NCBI GenBank assembly: GCA_963810525.1
Contig: CAWENB010000004.1
Location: 1-64,000, forward strand
DNA from: JAICLK01 sp963810525
GTDB taxonomy: Bacteria > Patescibacteriota > Saccharimonadia > Saccharimonadales > UBA4665
Direction: 5' to 3'
DNA: 64,000 bases
Shown here: positions 42,939-51,917 of the stretch, one piece after another
Position numbering within the stretch: the first letter of the stretch is position 1
How the letters are laid out: each line of letters begins with the position of its first letter
The notes under the pieces: model-generated
The model's database searches: none
Told to the model about the DNA's origin: nothing
What the model saw: only the letters and a program-made list of their open reading frames with translations
Made by a program: the position numbers and the translations under genes

Positions 42939-43544
42939 TCAGACAGTCTTCTTGATAAAACGCCAGACCCCGCCCGAGTTTTCATTTCCGTGACGAGATA
43001 TGCCTTCATATAGCAATTCCGGCTCCAGCAAGCGCCATTTAGGATGTTTCCAACTGGCGTCAACAATCCGAACCTTTCCATCGATGATTCTGTCAAAAAC
43101 AACGACGTGACCGGAAAATGGTTGGTAAGCCCCATTAATCACTCCGTGGTTGTAGCACAACAATGCATCTAGGTCTTGCTCCTCGATTTCAGTAAGATCA
43201 TTGACCAGATTTTCCGCATTAACGAATTGTGATGCAAGTTTAACTTCGAAGCTAAGTGGAATTCCCAGTTTTTTAAATATTTTGTTTGGATTGTATGCAT
43301 CTCTAAATATTTGGGTACCATAACCGGCACTTGAAGGCGGAGTTTCTGAAGTTTTGGCTTTATAGAAAAGTGATGCTTGATCTGGAGGAACGGTAAGGCC
43401 TAAGTGGTAGCCAAGTTCCTCTGCGGGAATAAGCGGAATGCCAAGACGATACATGATCATCTGCATACTTGTCGGAACACAACACCAATCTTGCTGCGTC
43501 AGCGGCAAATAACGGGAATCATTTGGGGCAGCAATATAGTCCAT
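42939..43544 (-). CDS. papain-fold cysteine peptidase-like protein (C39-like)
   Basis: 201 residues. LPLTQQDWCCVPTSMQMIMYRLG has the Gln and Cys of the catalytic site, GHVVVFDRIIDGKVRIVDAS the His and Asp. This fits the C39-like/bacteriocin-leader-peptidase or transglutaminase-like fold. No membrane or ABC domain is attached, and no signal peptide is seen, so the target is unclear. Followed by the terminator at 42777-42812. Confidence 0.7.
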   Translation of the reverse strand: MDYIAAPNDSRYLPLTQQDWCCVPTSMQMIMYRLGIPLIPAEELGYHLGLTVPPDQASLFYKAKTSETPPSSAGYGTQIFRDAYNPNKIFKKLGIPLSFEVKLASQFVNAENLVNDLTEIEEQDLDALLCYNHGVINGAYQPFSGHVVVFDRIIDGKVRIVDASWKHPKWRLLEPELLYEGISRHGNENSGGVWRFIKKTV

Positions 43545-43666
43545 AAATTTAATGATATATCAGAGAGATACATATGGAAAAGAAAGTAATTATCCAATAA
43601 GGTAAACCACTAGTTCTACTAGTGTGACTCGCAAAGGTTTGACCTTCCGCAGCGTATCCCAGAAAA

Positions 43667-44250
43667 AGCACAATACCCGGCCGTAAGGTCGGGTATTGTG
43701 CTACTGGTTGTCCCCGCTGAAAGGAAAACCAATCATGTCAACAAGTGTAGACTATCACAGTCTAGCCCACTCCAAGTGGGATTGTAAGTATCATCTGGTC
43801 TTCATCCCGAAAGGTCGTCGAAGACGGCTCTATGGTGAAATACGACCCCGCCTGGGTCGTATTTTCCATGAGTTAGCCAATCAGAAGGAGTGCAAGATCC
43901 TGGAGGGTCATCTCATGCATGACCATGTGCATATGCTCATCGAGATACCACCGAAATATAAAATCTCCGAAGTCATTGGCTTCATGAAGGGCAAATCAGC
44001 AATTGCTATTGCCCGTGAGTTCGGCGGCAAAACTAAGAATTACACTGGTGAACACTTCTGGGCGCGTGGCTATGCTGTCTCTACGGTTGGTTTCGAAGAA
44101 TCAGTCATTAGGAAATACATCCGTGAGCAGGAGATTGAGGACGAAGTTTCATCGGCACAAGGCGCATTCTAATATCCGCTAACTAACACTGCGGGGACAG
44201 CCATCGCCTTTTAGGCGATCCTACTCACCAAGCCACCGGCTTGCCGGTGG
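43667..44250 (+). mobile_element. IS200/IS605-family element (tnpA only), approximate ends
   Basis: A left hairpin AGCACAATACCCGGCC-GTAA-GGTCGGGTATTGTGCT (43667-43702) and a right hairpin CCACCGGC-TT-GCCGGTGG (44233-44250) flank a Y1 transposase gene; subterminal hairpins are how this family marks its ends. No tnpB accessory gene. Exact cleavage sites not determined. Confidence 0.7.
43735..44172 (+). CDS. tnpA: IS200-type Y1 transposase TnpA
   Basis: 145 residues from ATG 43735 (MSTSVDYHSL); the 43696 start lies inside the left hairpin. The HUH motif is HDHVHML, and the catalytic Tyr lies in IRKYIREQE near the C-terminus. CKYHLVFIPKGRR is the typical first strand. Acts on single-stranded DNA at the hairpin ends. 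Frame intact. Confidence 0.93.
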   Translation: MSTSVDYHSLAHSKWDCKYHLVFIPKGRRRRLYGEIRPRLGRIFHELANQKECKILEGHLMHDHVHMLIEIPPKYKISEVIGFMKGKSAIAIAREFGGKTKNYTGEHFWARGYAVSTVGFEESVIRKYIREQEIEDEVSSAQGAF

Positions 44251-44310
44251 TGTCTGACTAACAAAAAAGAACGCCGAGGCTGCGCTCTCATTGTTGTAAA
44301 TCAAACATTG

Positions 44311-44406
44311 GTGACCCAAGTTAGCCAAACATGGAACACTTTGCTGCCCGGTCTAGAAAAATTAAGCAGAGAGCTGAAGGAAGTGAGAGATGAATCACCT
44401 CCCTAA
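44311..44406 (+). CDS. microprotein, WNT family, copy 3 (divergent)
   Basis: 31 residues from GTG: MTQVSQTWNTLLPGLEKLSR, then ELKEVRDESPP. The first 13 residues differ from the copy at 42832 at one position (Gln3 for His3); after that it diverges but keeps an amphipathic helix (LEKLSRELKEV). Lies just after the IS200 element. Could be a decayed copy. Confidence 0.4.
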   Translation: MTQVSQTWNTLLPGLEKLSRELKEVRDESPP

Positions 44407-44508
44407 GATTTAGTCGAACTAGACATACTAAGATCAAGATGTTAGACAATCAATAACTTGCAAAAACATAACCAGTAGTTACATACTTCAATATACTTAG
44501 GAGTTAGA

Positions 44509-45102
44509 GTGGCTGGCGAAGGAAAAGGCAGGTTAAGAGTAAGCATTGGCGATGCCCCCGACTCGGACCCGGGTTGGTATGCTACTACGGAGATATCAAT
44601 AAGAGATAACGACCAGTTCTCTTACGTGTCGGAGTTATATTTTGCCAGTGACCACGCGCTAATACAAGTTGGCTTACATGAGCCATCGGATGAAAAAGGT
44701 ATCAGCTGTTCAACTTTGCTTGAGCCTAAAGGATTCATAACTGCCGTCAATAAAATTGTAGGAGGGGTTCCAAACAGCACACCCGTTGAAGTACACGCCT
44801 CAGCCCCACTAAGTGAAGAAGGTTATGTAGCATCGGGCGTTTTCTTTGAACTTGAAGATTACCTAGATGGCGATGCGGCCAGCCAGATAGTTGATGCGGT
44901 TCATATAAGGTTAGGCGGCCAGCTAGTTCGGTGGTCATCGGCAGACATTCAGCATGGTATGACAGATATTTTCGCAAGGGTTGAAGTTAGGGCTGCGGAA
45001 CCCGATACAGCCCTAATTAGTTCTCTGCTGGGAGAAACTGCCTGCAGCTCTTTAGCTCCACAATTTGATATCGCCCTGACAAAACTAGAAGGTGATTTCT
45101 AA
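44509..45102 (+). CDS. hypothetical protein, 197 aa
   Basis: GTG start with AGGAG 6 nt upstream. Beta-rich and acidic, no signal peptide: RLRVSIGDAPDSDPGWYATTE, FYVSELY-like strands, and DAVHIRLGGQLVRWSSADIQ. No family recognised. Last gene of the accessory stretch before tRNA-Glu. Confidence 0.55.
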   Translation: MAGEGKGRLRVSIGDAPDSDPGWYATTEISIRDNDQFSYVSELYFASDHALIQVGLHEPSDEKGISCSTLLEPKGFITAVNKIVGGVPNSTPVEVHASAPLSEEGYVASGVFFELEDYLDGDAASQIVDAVHIRLGGQLVRWSSADIQHGMTDIFARVEVRAAEPDTALISSLLGETACSSLAPQFDIALTKLEGDF

Positions 45103-45198
45103 AGACATCCGACTTAAAACAGTAGGACCAATTGACGCAGATAAAAGGAGAATAAATTTTGGAGAGTACTGTATCTGTAAAGCGTTGTAAATTTGTCA

Positions 45199-45273
45199 TG
45201 GTGACCCCTAGGAGAGTCGAACTCCTCTTGCTGGGATGAAAACCCAGTGTCCTAACCGATAGACGAAGGGGCC
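45199..45273 (-). tRNA. tRNA-Glu (anticodon TTC)
   Basis: 75 nt with encoded CCA. Anticodon arm CTGGG-TTTTCAT-CCCAG gives TTC. T-arm GGAGT-TCGACTC..CC is standard. D-loop GTCTATCGGTTAGGAC fits tRNA-Glu. Its location at the edge of the accessory stretch makes it a plausible integration site, but no duplicated 3' end was seen. Confidence 0.95.
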
Positions 45274-45584
45274 GTGGAGCTGAGTGTAGCCTGTGGTTAT
45301 TCTCGGAACTCGCCGGCGGAGCCGACTTTTGCATTCAAGGGCAAGCTCGCTGCTTTTTCCCTCGAGAAGCAAGCTTGTAAATACAAATGAATTTCGGCTC
45401 AATTATCGTACCATAACAGGGGCAAAAAGGAAATCCCCCACTAGAACTTAAGCAGGGGATCTCTCTGTGAAGATTGTTTGTTCGAGCGGTCAGTCATAGC
45501 TCATCAAAACTGCGGTAATCGTAGCACAATTCTGCTAAGTATGCAATTCTTTATCCACAGTTTTGCACTAGTGGCAAACTGAGG
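45274..45584. other. intergenic region with tRNA promoter and terminator
   Basis: 311 bases without a gene. It holds the terminator at 45423-45461 and, nearer the tRNA, AT-rich DNA likely to carry its promoter; no clear hexamers. Confidence 0.5.
45423..45461 (-). terminator. intrinsic terminator after surface protein gene
   Basis: On the minus strand GATCCCC...GGGGATTT with a loop of about 16 nt is followed by CCTTTTTGCC. Confidence 0.55.
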
Positions 45585-47129
45585 TCATCGAGCGAAGCGG
45601 CGACCGAGGAAGAAGCGATACAAAGCCATACCGGCAATGCTTGAGCCAACGAAAAGGCCGATGATATTGCCAGCGCCCGTGTTCACCAGTTCTTTCGGAG
45701 CGGGTGTGGTCGGGGTTGTCGGTGTCGTGGGAGTAGCCGGGGGTACGCACGAAGTCGAATTCGCCGAAATCTGGCTGTTGTACTTACAAACTTCACAGTT
45801 GGCTGAACCGGCCGGGTAAGTCTGGCCGTTCGGCGCAGTACAGGTCGGCTGGCATGTGCTGCTCTTGCTGCCAGTCGCGCAGGTTTGCGCAGGCACTACC
45901 AGATTAGTCGAGCAAGATGAGCTGGCGCCACCAGCAGTCAAAGCAGTGCCATTTTGGCCGGTGCCGTATACCGTGACAAAGATCGACGGGAAGGACTCAC
46001 CAGCAGCGAAGGTGACGTGCTCGCTGGTCGCGTTATTGGCGTTTGTGTTCACTGTTTGCGTAGCGCCATTACCGAAGTCGAAAACGTAATCGGTAATGTT
46101 CGCATTGCTAGCCGTAGCCTGAGCCGTCAGGTCGTACGTAACAGCGCCGGTGTTCGTGTCGGTAGAACCGATCTCGTTGAGCTGCAGTCCGTCACAAACT
46201 AGCGTTCCGGTCTGCTGCAATGGCGGGATGGTGATGTTCGTAGTACAGCCGTTAGAACTCGGCGCGGTCGTATACACGTTCTTAGCAGTACCACTCACCT
46301 GAACCTGAATTGTGTAGGTACCAGGAGCGTAAGTTTGCTGTTCGCTGGTTACGCTGGTGGACGAAGAATTGATTGTTTGTGACGAACCGTTACCAAAGCC
46401 GAAAGCATACTTGCTAATATTGGCGTTGGTAGCCGTAGCATTGGAGACAAAAGTAAAGGATTGGTCGCCATTGCTTTCAACGGTACCAGGGGTAGCCAGC
46501 AATTGCGTACAGGCCAGCATACCGTTAGCGGGAGCTATCGATGCGGCGCGAACCGGGTTGCCGCAAGCAGACAGGATGGCGAATTTGAATGAACCGTTTT
46601 GCATAACTACATACGCAGTCAGAGAGTTGCTCCCGAATGAACACGACGGATAACGGGTGTAAAAGGTCGTACCGCCCCAGTTGCGTGGGGTGCTGCAACT
46701 TTTTTCGTTAGAAGTTACCTGACGTCCAGCCGTCCAAGCGCCGGTAGCTACCAGTTGGTTTCCGACATAAACGTTACCGTTTTTGTTTACCGAACCGGCA
46801 ACCGCTGTAGTGCCGAGATTCTGGATGTCTGAGCTGCTGATACCAGCATAGCTGTAAATGTGCTGGATGCTGGCAGCTGAGCTACTGTATGTTGTTCCAT
46901 TAACCTTACAACTGGTACCGTTATTAGTAGCGTTGATAACGGCACTGGTGCTATTCGCACCCCCCGCTATCACTGCGTTGTTGTCACAATTGAACGGGCC
47001 ACCGAACGATACGGAAGCCTGAGCCTTGGACTGCAAGAACATGGTGCTCAGTCCGAGCATTGTTACTGCCAGTAAACCTACAGCAGCAAACTTCTTAATT
47101 TTGGTGCCGCTGAACTTAAGTCGTTTCAT
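45585..47129 (-). CDS. surface protein with PKD-like domains and LVNTG sorting-type C-terminus
   Basis: 514 residues. Sec signal (about 1-38), an N-terminal domain ending in FAILSACGNPV that is shared with the next gene upstream, two PKD-like beta domains (YAFGFGNGSSQ, YVFDFGNGATQ), a Cys-rich segment (about 425-455) and a Pro/Thr linker. The C-terminus is KELVNTGAGN, a hydrophobic helix, and FFLGRRFAR, the layout of a sortase substrate with LVNTG in place of LPXTG. GGGAGG 6 nt before the ATG. No sortase gene in the window. Confidence 0.8.
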   Translation of the reverse strand: MKRLKFSGTKIKKFAAVGLLAVTMLGLSTMFLQSKAQASVSFGGPFNCDNNAVIAGGANSTSAVINATNNGTSCKVNGTTYSSSAASIQHIYSYAGISSSDIQNLGTTAVAGSVNKNGNVYVGNQLVATGAWTAGRQVTSNEKSCSTPRNWGGTTFYTRYPSCSFGSNSLTAYVVMQNGSFKFAILSACGNPVRAASIAPANGMLACTQLLATPGTVESNGDQSFTFVSNATATNANISKYAFGFGNGSSQTINSSSTSVTSEQQTYAPGTYTIQVQVSGTAKNVYTTAPSSNGCTTNITIPPLQQTGTLVCDGLQLNEIGSTDTNTGAVTYDLTAQATASNANITDYVFDFGNGATQTVNTNANNATSEHVTFAAGESFPSIFVTVYGTGQNGTALTAGGASSSCSTNLVVPAQTCATGSKSSTCQPTCTAPNGQTYPAGSANCEVCKYNSQISANSTSCVPPATPTTPTTPTTPAPKELVNTGAGNIIGLFVGSSIAGMALYRFFLGRRFAR

Positions 47130-47258
47130 GAAAGCCTCCCAAAGCCTTACGCAATAATTAACGATTGGCAGTATTGTAGCACATCATTGTTTTTATGTCA
47201 AGTTGGTAGTGCTTAAGAAGTAACTCTCCAAAAATGAAGGTGTTTAGCCCGAGATTCG

Positions 47259-48560
47259 CTAGTTGCGGCCAGACCGTCGTCCGAACAGAAAACGATAGCT
47301 TAGCCCGCCAGCCGCACTTGCGACAGTAAAGATACCCAATACACTGCCCGGACCGGTGTTAACGAGAACTTTAACGGGTGCTGCTGGCGTCGGAGTCGGG
47401 GGAGTTGGAGGTGGCGGTGATGGTGGAGGTGGTGGAGGAGTTACATGAGGCGAGATTTGTGTAACGCAACTGTCGGACTGTACACCAGCCGGCGTATTGA
47501 AGTTCACCGTTGCCGATACTGCGTAGGTACCATCCTGCGCGTAAGTGTGTTCAGCCTCAACGGTATTGTTATTTGAAGGAGAAACGTTACCAGACATTGA
47601 ACCGTCACCGAAGCTTAAACTAGCATTCTGTAGCGTCGCGCCGTTGCCTTGAGTAGTCGTGACGACAAATTGATAGGATCGCTGTTGTTTGTCTATGGTG
47701 TATGGAGTAAGCATCACACACTGGTAATACGGCTGCGCGACCGTAACTTGCGTTTGGCAATTAGCCGAGGTAACGGTAGTCATCTGGTTACCTGGCAGAC
47801 TGACATAGACGGTAACTCGCACCGTCCAGGTACCCGGCTTGCTGAAGGTATGCCGCACCGGCGAACTGAGTGAAGTTTCAGTATCGGTCTCGCTGCCATC
47901 GCCAAAATCATAGACGACCTTGGCAACTTGAGCGTTGTTGGATGCCGAAGCACTGGTCGTGAAATCGTATGTATTGGGCTGGCCGCTCACGGGCGTCTTT
48001 TGTAATAAATCGCAGCTGTACTGCGGCGTTATCAAATGAGCGCCAATAGGATTACCGCAAGCATTCATAACCGCAAATTGCATCTGGCCTTTCGCATTGA
48101 ACATAACCATGACCGGCAAATTCTGAAGCAGTACCTGTGAATCGGCGGCCTTGTAATACGTTTGCCCGTTGATGGTATACGGAGATGTATAACTGAAATT
48201 CGTTCGGCCGATACTCCAGGCGTCGGTAGCTACGGTCTGCCCGTTGACCTTAACAGTACCATCCTGATAAGCAATACCTTCTTCTGAAGAAGTAACGAAT
48301 TGATCATATTGGGATGGCTCAAGTCCGAAACGACTGTAGATAGCCTGCAAATCGTTGTGGCCATTTTTGTCATCGTTGGCTTCGACCTGGTTAATAAACG
48401 AACTGGCGTCCGGTTCACCGCACATGATGATGGAGTTGGGCTTGCAGTCCTCGATAGTGGAAGCGCGAGCTTTTATGCCATAAATGCCTAACGTCAGCAC
48501 CGCACAGGTAAGTATGGTTACCGCTACGCCATATTTCGAGAAAAATTGCAGCTTTACCAT
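47259..48560 (-). CDS. PKD-domain surface protein, paralogue with LVNTG C-terminus
   Basis: 433 residues from ATG 48560 (MVKLQFF), set by GGAGG 7 nt upstream. Signal helix (about 8-31), domain with VNGQTVATDAWSIGRT and FAVMNACGNPIG (equivalent to the 45585 gene), two PKD domains (VVYDFGDGSETDT and ASLSFGDGSMSG), a long Pro stretch, then VLVNTGPGSV, a hydrophobic helix and GRRSGRN. Tandem duplication with divergence. Likely displayed on the cell surface for adhesion. Confidence 0.82.
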   Translation of the reverse strand: MVKLQFFSKYGVAVTILTCAVLTLGIYGIKARASTIEDCKPNSIIMCGEPDASSFINQVEANDDKNGHNDLQAIYSRFGLEPSQYDQFVTSSEEGIAYQDGTVKVNGQTVATDAWSIGRTNFSYTSPYTINGQTYYKAADSQVLLQNLPVMVMFNAKGQMQFAVMNACGNPIGAHLITPQYSCDLLQKTPVSGQPNTYDFTTSASASNNAQVAKVVYDFGDGSETDTETSLSSPVRHTFSKPGTWTVRVTVYVSLPGNQMTTVTSANCQTQVTVAQPYYQCVMLTPYTIDKQQRSYQFVVTTTQGNGATLQNASLSFGDGSMSGNVSPSNNNTVEAEHTYAQDGTYAVSATVNFNTPAGVQSDSCVTQISPHVTPPPPPPSPPPPTPPTPTPAAPVKVLVNTGPGSVLGIFTVASAAGGLSYRFLFGRRSGRN

Positions 48561-48656
48561 TACACCCTCCACGCCCCTCTGACGATACAGCAATAATAGC
48601 ACAGTCTTTACTTCGCGTCAATCTGATTATGCTTAGTTTTCTGTGCTTTTTGTCAC

Positions 48657-50822
48657 TTATTTTGCAACTGACCCAGCACTGGGCAGTTTCTGGAGTGCAG
48701 CTTTAGGGAACGTAAAGCCGAACGTACTGCCCTTACCTTCCTGGCTGTTGAATATAATCGCGCCGCCCTGAGCCACTATAACCTTTTTGGCCATGAACAA
48801 GCCCAGCCCCGTGCCGTCCGGCCGTGCATTTTGTGCGTTCTTCGCCCGGTAGAACTTGTTGAACAGATGATGCCGCTCTGCTTTCGGCACCCCGATACCA
48901 TCATCCACCACGCGGAGTTCAATACTGATATCATTATCCTTGAGCAGCACCGTTATATGCCCGCCCGCTGGCGTGTAATAAATGGCGTTGTCGATGAAGT
49001 TCATGATAACCTGCCGTATTTTCGTCTCGTCCAGGTTGAGTACGGGATATTCTACGGGCTTATCGTAATGCAGTTCGAGCTTGCGGCCGGCGGCGGTTTC
49101 AGCCAACTGCCTCACCTCGTCTTGCACGATGTCAGCCAGATTTACGGAGGTGGGTTCAATAACGAACTTGCCGGTCCGGAGCCGCGATACGTTCAGCAAA
49201 TCCGCTATCAAATAAACCATGCGCTGAGAGCTGAAATAGGCCTGGTCTAAAAGCCGTCGCTGATCGGGCTTAATCGGCCCCGCGTCACCGTCGAGTACCA
49301 TACTAACGTAGCCCTTTACGCTCGTCAGTGGGGTACGCAATTGGTGCGAGGCCATGCTAATAAAGTCGTCCTTGGTCTCGTCGAGAAGCTTTAATCTCTG
49401 GTTCGTCTCACGCAGCCGTCGGGTTGCCTCATCAACTTTGGCTTGTAGGGTTACATTAAAGTTCTGAATTTCTTCAAAGCGCAAAGCATTCTGAATAGCT
49501 ATTGCCAGTTCACTTGCGACAATTGTCAAAAGCCGCCTATCCTGTAAGCCATACACGTCGCCGCTTCTTTTGTACCCAATTAAGACGTATCCGACCACTT
49601 GCCGCTGGGTTCGTAAGCGCAGGCTAAGCGCTACTTGAGCTTGACTTAACGGGCGCTGCAGCGGATTTTGCATATTGAGTTCTTCAGTTACTAACAACTC
49701 TCGATGCTGTTCGTTAAGTTGCCTACCGAGTTGACCTATGTGCGGTACGAGCTGATGCTTGGTTTCGAAAAAAGCATCTCCGTTGCGAATGAGAACAAAC
49801 TCGATGAACGAAGCCTTTAAAGCTTCAGAGAGTACGCGTCGAGTACTTTTTAGGATTCTATCAAGGTCAATTTCGGCTACGACAATGTCTCCAATTTGAT
49901 CTAGCACCTCTTGGAAATCATAGCTCTCGCGATAAAATAGCCGATTAGTCAGTTTATCAAAAAAGGCTTTAATGTACTGGAAAGAAATCGCGAGAGGCAT
50001 AAGCAGTATGATCGACCAAACCTGACGTACCATTTCCTGGTTGGTACCATGGAAGACGATATTAATTATTCCAAAAAGCCCCACGGAATATATGCCAACC
50101 ATGCTTCCAATGATTAATACGTACCCGACCGACCGCGCTACTGCCGCCCGTATATCAAACAGCCGTTTTGCCACTATTGCGTAAGCAATTATTGACGAAA
50201 ATGCTAATGTGTATATCGGCCCAATTCTAGCGAAGAAAAAAGTTTGAGCGGCTAGAGTGATAAGGAAATTTGTAAGCGGGACAGCTCCCCAAAAGATCAA
50301 AGAGGCAATGAAAACGAGCTGGAATTGTTGCTTGCTTATGGCGTGCGAATTCTTGTACCGCTTATATATAGCATGTAGGCCAGATGCCACGCTCACTCCG
50401 GCATGTACAATAAATAACAGCATGCCCGGTCCTGCCTCTGGCCACGCTCCAATTTTTATAAAGCTAATTCTAGTGAAAACCAGAGGGCTCAATGCTGCAA
50501 TAAGCGCCACCCCACTTAGAGCTATATACGTTTTGAGGTATTTACCTGATATGTCGATTGATTTGTTAGGGTAAGTATGCGCAAAAAGAAAGAAAAAGGA
50601 GTTGAGAACAACAACCGAGCCCATGAGAAGACGGTATAAGAAGAGCTGACCAGTTGAAAATGGATTATTTGTAATGACAAAATTAATATCTGCCCACGTA
50701 ATCATGAATAATGAAAGCATAAAGAACAAAGAATTGGTCAAATGCCTAGTATTCTTTTGGAGCACAAAGAGGGCAACTAAACCTTGTACGAGCGTAGAAA
50801 GTATAATTACAAAAATAAACAT
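48657..50822 (-). CDS. membrane sensor histidine kinase with GAF domain
   Basis: 721 residues from ATG 50822 (MFIFVIIL). Eight or so N-terminal transmembrane helices (to about residue 285), a GAF domain (about 320-470), a coiled coil, HisKA with H-box SHQLRTPLTSVKGY, and HATPase with N-box NFIDNAIYY, G1 DDGIGVPKAE and G2 DGTGLGLFMAKK. Autophosphorylates on the H-box His and signals through a response regulator. The only receiver in the window is at 56759, on the other strand and not adjacent. Confidence 0.9.
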   Translation of the reverse strand: MFIFVIILSTLVQGLVALFVLQKNTRHLTNSLFFMLSLFMITWADINFVITNNPFSTGQLFLYRLLMGSVVVLNSFFFLFAHTYPNKSIDISGKYLKTYIALSGVALIAALSPLVFTRISFIKIGAWPEAGPGMLLFIVHAGVSVASGLHAIYKRYKNSHAISKQQFQLVFIASLIFWGAVPLTNFLITLAAQTFFFARIGPIYTLAFSSIIAYAIVAKRLFDIRAAVARSVGYVLIIGSMVGIYSVGLFGIINIVFHGTNQEMVRQVWSIILLMPLAISFQYIKAFFDKLTNRLFYRESYDFQEVLDQIGDIVVAEIDLDRILKSTRRVLSEALKASFIEFVLIRNGDAFFETKHQLVPHIGQLGRQLNEQHRELLVTEELNMQNPLQRPLSQAQVALSLRLRTQRQVVGYVLIGYKRSGDVYGLQDRRLLTIVASELAIAIQNALRFEEIQNFNVTLQAKVDEATRRLRETNQRLKLLDETKDDFISMASHQLRTPLTSVKGYVSMVLDGDAGPIKPDQRRLLDQAYFSSQRMVYLIADLLNVSRLRTGKFVIEPTSVNLADIVQDEVRQLAETAAGRKLELHYDKPVEYPVLNLDETKIRQVIMNFIDNAIYYTPAGGHITVLLKDNDISIELRVVDDGIGVPKAERHHLFNKFYRAKNAQNARPDGTGLGLFMAKKVIVAQGGAIIFNSQEGKGSTFGFTFPKAALQKLPSAGSVAK

Positions 50823-50869
50823 AAGCTTACAGATATAGTACAATACATCACAGAAAGCGACGTCATCCC

Positions 50870-51868
50870 ATGACAAAAGTAAACTACTCTGCCTGGCTAA
50901 TTGATGCTCGGGATTTTTCTGATGCTTGGACTGATATTTCTAAACTTCTATTTTTTGCGAAATATGCGATTCTAGCACCTTCAGGGCATAATTCTCAACC
51001 ATGGCGCTTTAGTAGTAACGGGGAGAGCATGCTATTGAAGGTAGATTCCGGTCAGAAGCTTCCATATTCCGGGATACGGGCTAATGAACCCTGGGTGAGC
51101 CTAGGAAGTTGTCTGGCAATATTACGGTTAGCCGCAAAAGGTTTTGGCTATAACGTATCGGTCGATTACGTACTAACTGGTGATCTAGTTGCAGCTATAA
51201 AGCTAGCGGGTAAAGTATCTTCCGATTCCTCACTTTTGCAAGCAATAACGCATAGGGTATCAAATCGCAATTATTACATCACTGAGAGCCTCCCGGAAAC
51301 ACTGATTGAAAATCTGGCCAGAAGCGAAAGCGATAAAGCTTCGGCTTACATAATCTCCGAAAGAAAGGACATTGCTTTTGTGGCAGATTTGACTGCAAAA
51401 GCCACACTTTCCACATTCGCCGATACCGATTTTCGAACGGAGTTGAGTGAGTGGGTAAGGAATAATCGCACAAAAAAGCATGATGGCATGCCGGGTTTCG
51501 TACAGGGCATTCCAACCCCAATGTCTATGTTCGCAAAGCACGTTATTAAACGATTCAATGTTGCTAAAGGACAGGCTAAAAAAGATTCTACTCGGATACT
51601 TCGCTCGGGCAATCTTATCATTATCACCGTACGCGATTTAAGCCACATATCTCTTGTAAAGGGCGGGGAAATGTACGCCAGGATTTGCGTCCTTGCACAG
51701 CAAAAAGGCATCGCTACGGCAGGTTCCGGTGCGGCTACATTCGACCCTGCGACAAATAAAGAACTCCATAAAAGATTTAACTTGCCAGGGCAGCCGATAG
51801 CAATTATCCGGCTTGGCAAGACCAGAAGGTCGCAAAACATACACCACGCAGGACACTATCAATGGTGA
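50870..51868 (+). CDS. Acg-like nitroreductase-family protein
   Basis: 332 residues. KYAILAPSGHNSQPWRF is the FMN-phosphate-binding start of Acg/Rv3131-like nitroreductases; later RILRSGNLIIITV and GIATAGSGAATFDP. The mycobacterial Acg group has a lid and may store FMN rather than reduce substrates. Divergent from the kinase gene (47 nt between starts), suggesting shared control. Faces the ThiF gene, a domain found fused to this family in Rv1355c-type proteins. Confidence 0.8.
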   Translation: MTKVNYSAWLIDARDFSDAWTDISKLLFFAKYAILAPSGHNSQPWRFSSNGESMLLKVDSGQKLPYSGIRANEPWVSLGSCLAILRLAAKGFGYNVSVDYVLTGDLVAAIKLAGKVSSDSSLLQAITHRVSNRNYYITESLPETLIENLARSESDKASAYIISERKDIAFVADLTAKATLSTFADTDFRTELSEWVRNNRTKKHDGMPGFVQGIPTPMSMFAKHVIKRFNVAKGQAKKDSTRILRSGNLIIITVRDLSHISLVKGGEMYARICVLAQQKGIATAGSGAATFDPATNKELHKRFNLPGQPIAIIRLGKTRRSQNIHHAGHYQW

Positions 51869-51917
51869 GCGATTAATTCCCGGCGATTTACTTACGCTTT
51901 TCGGAATTAAGATCCGC

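Noticed and set aside
45199..45273. tRNA-Glu as an integration (att) site for the accessory region
   Set aside because: No copy of the tRNA 3' end and no integrase gene found within 33.8-45.2 kb.
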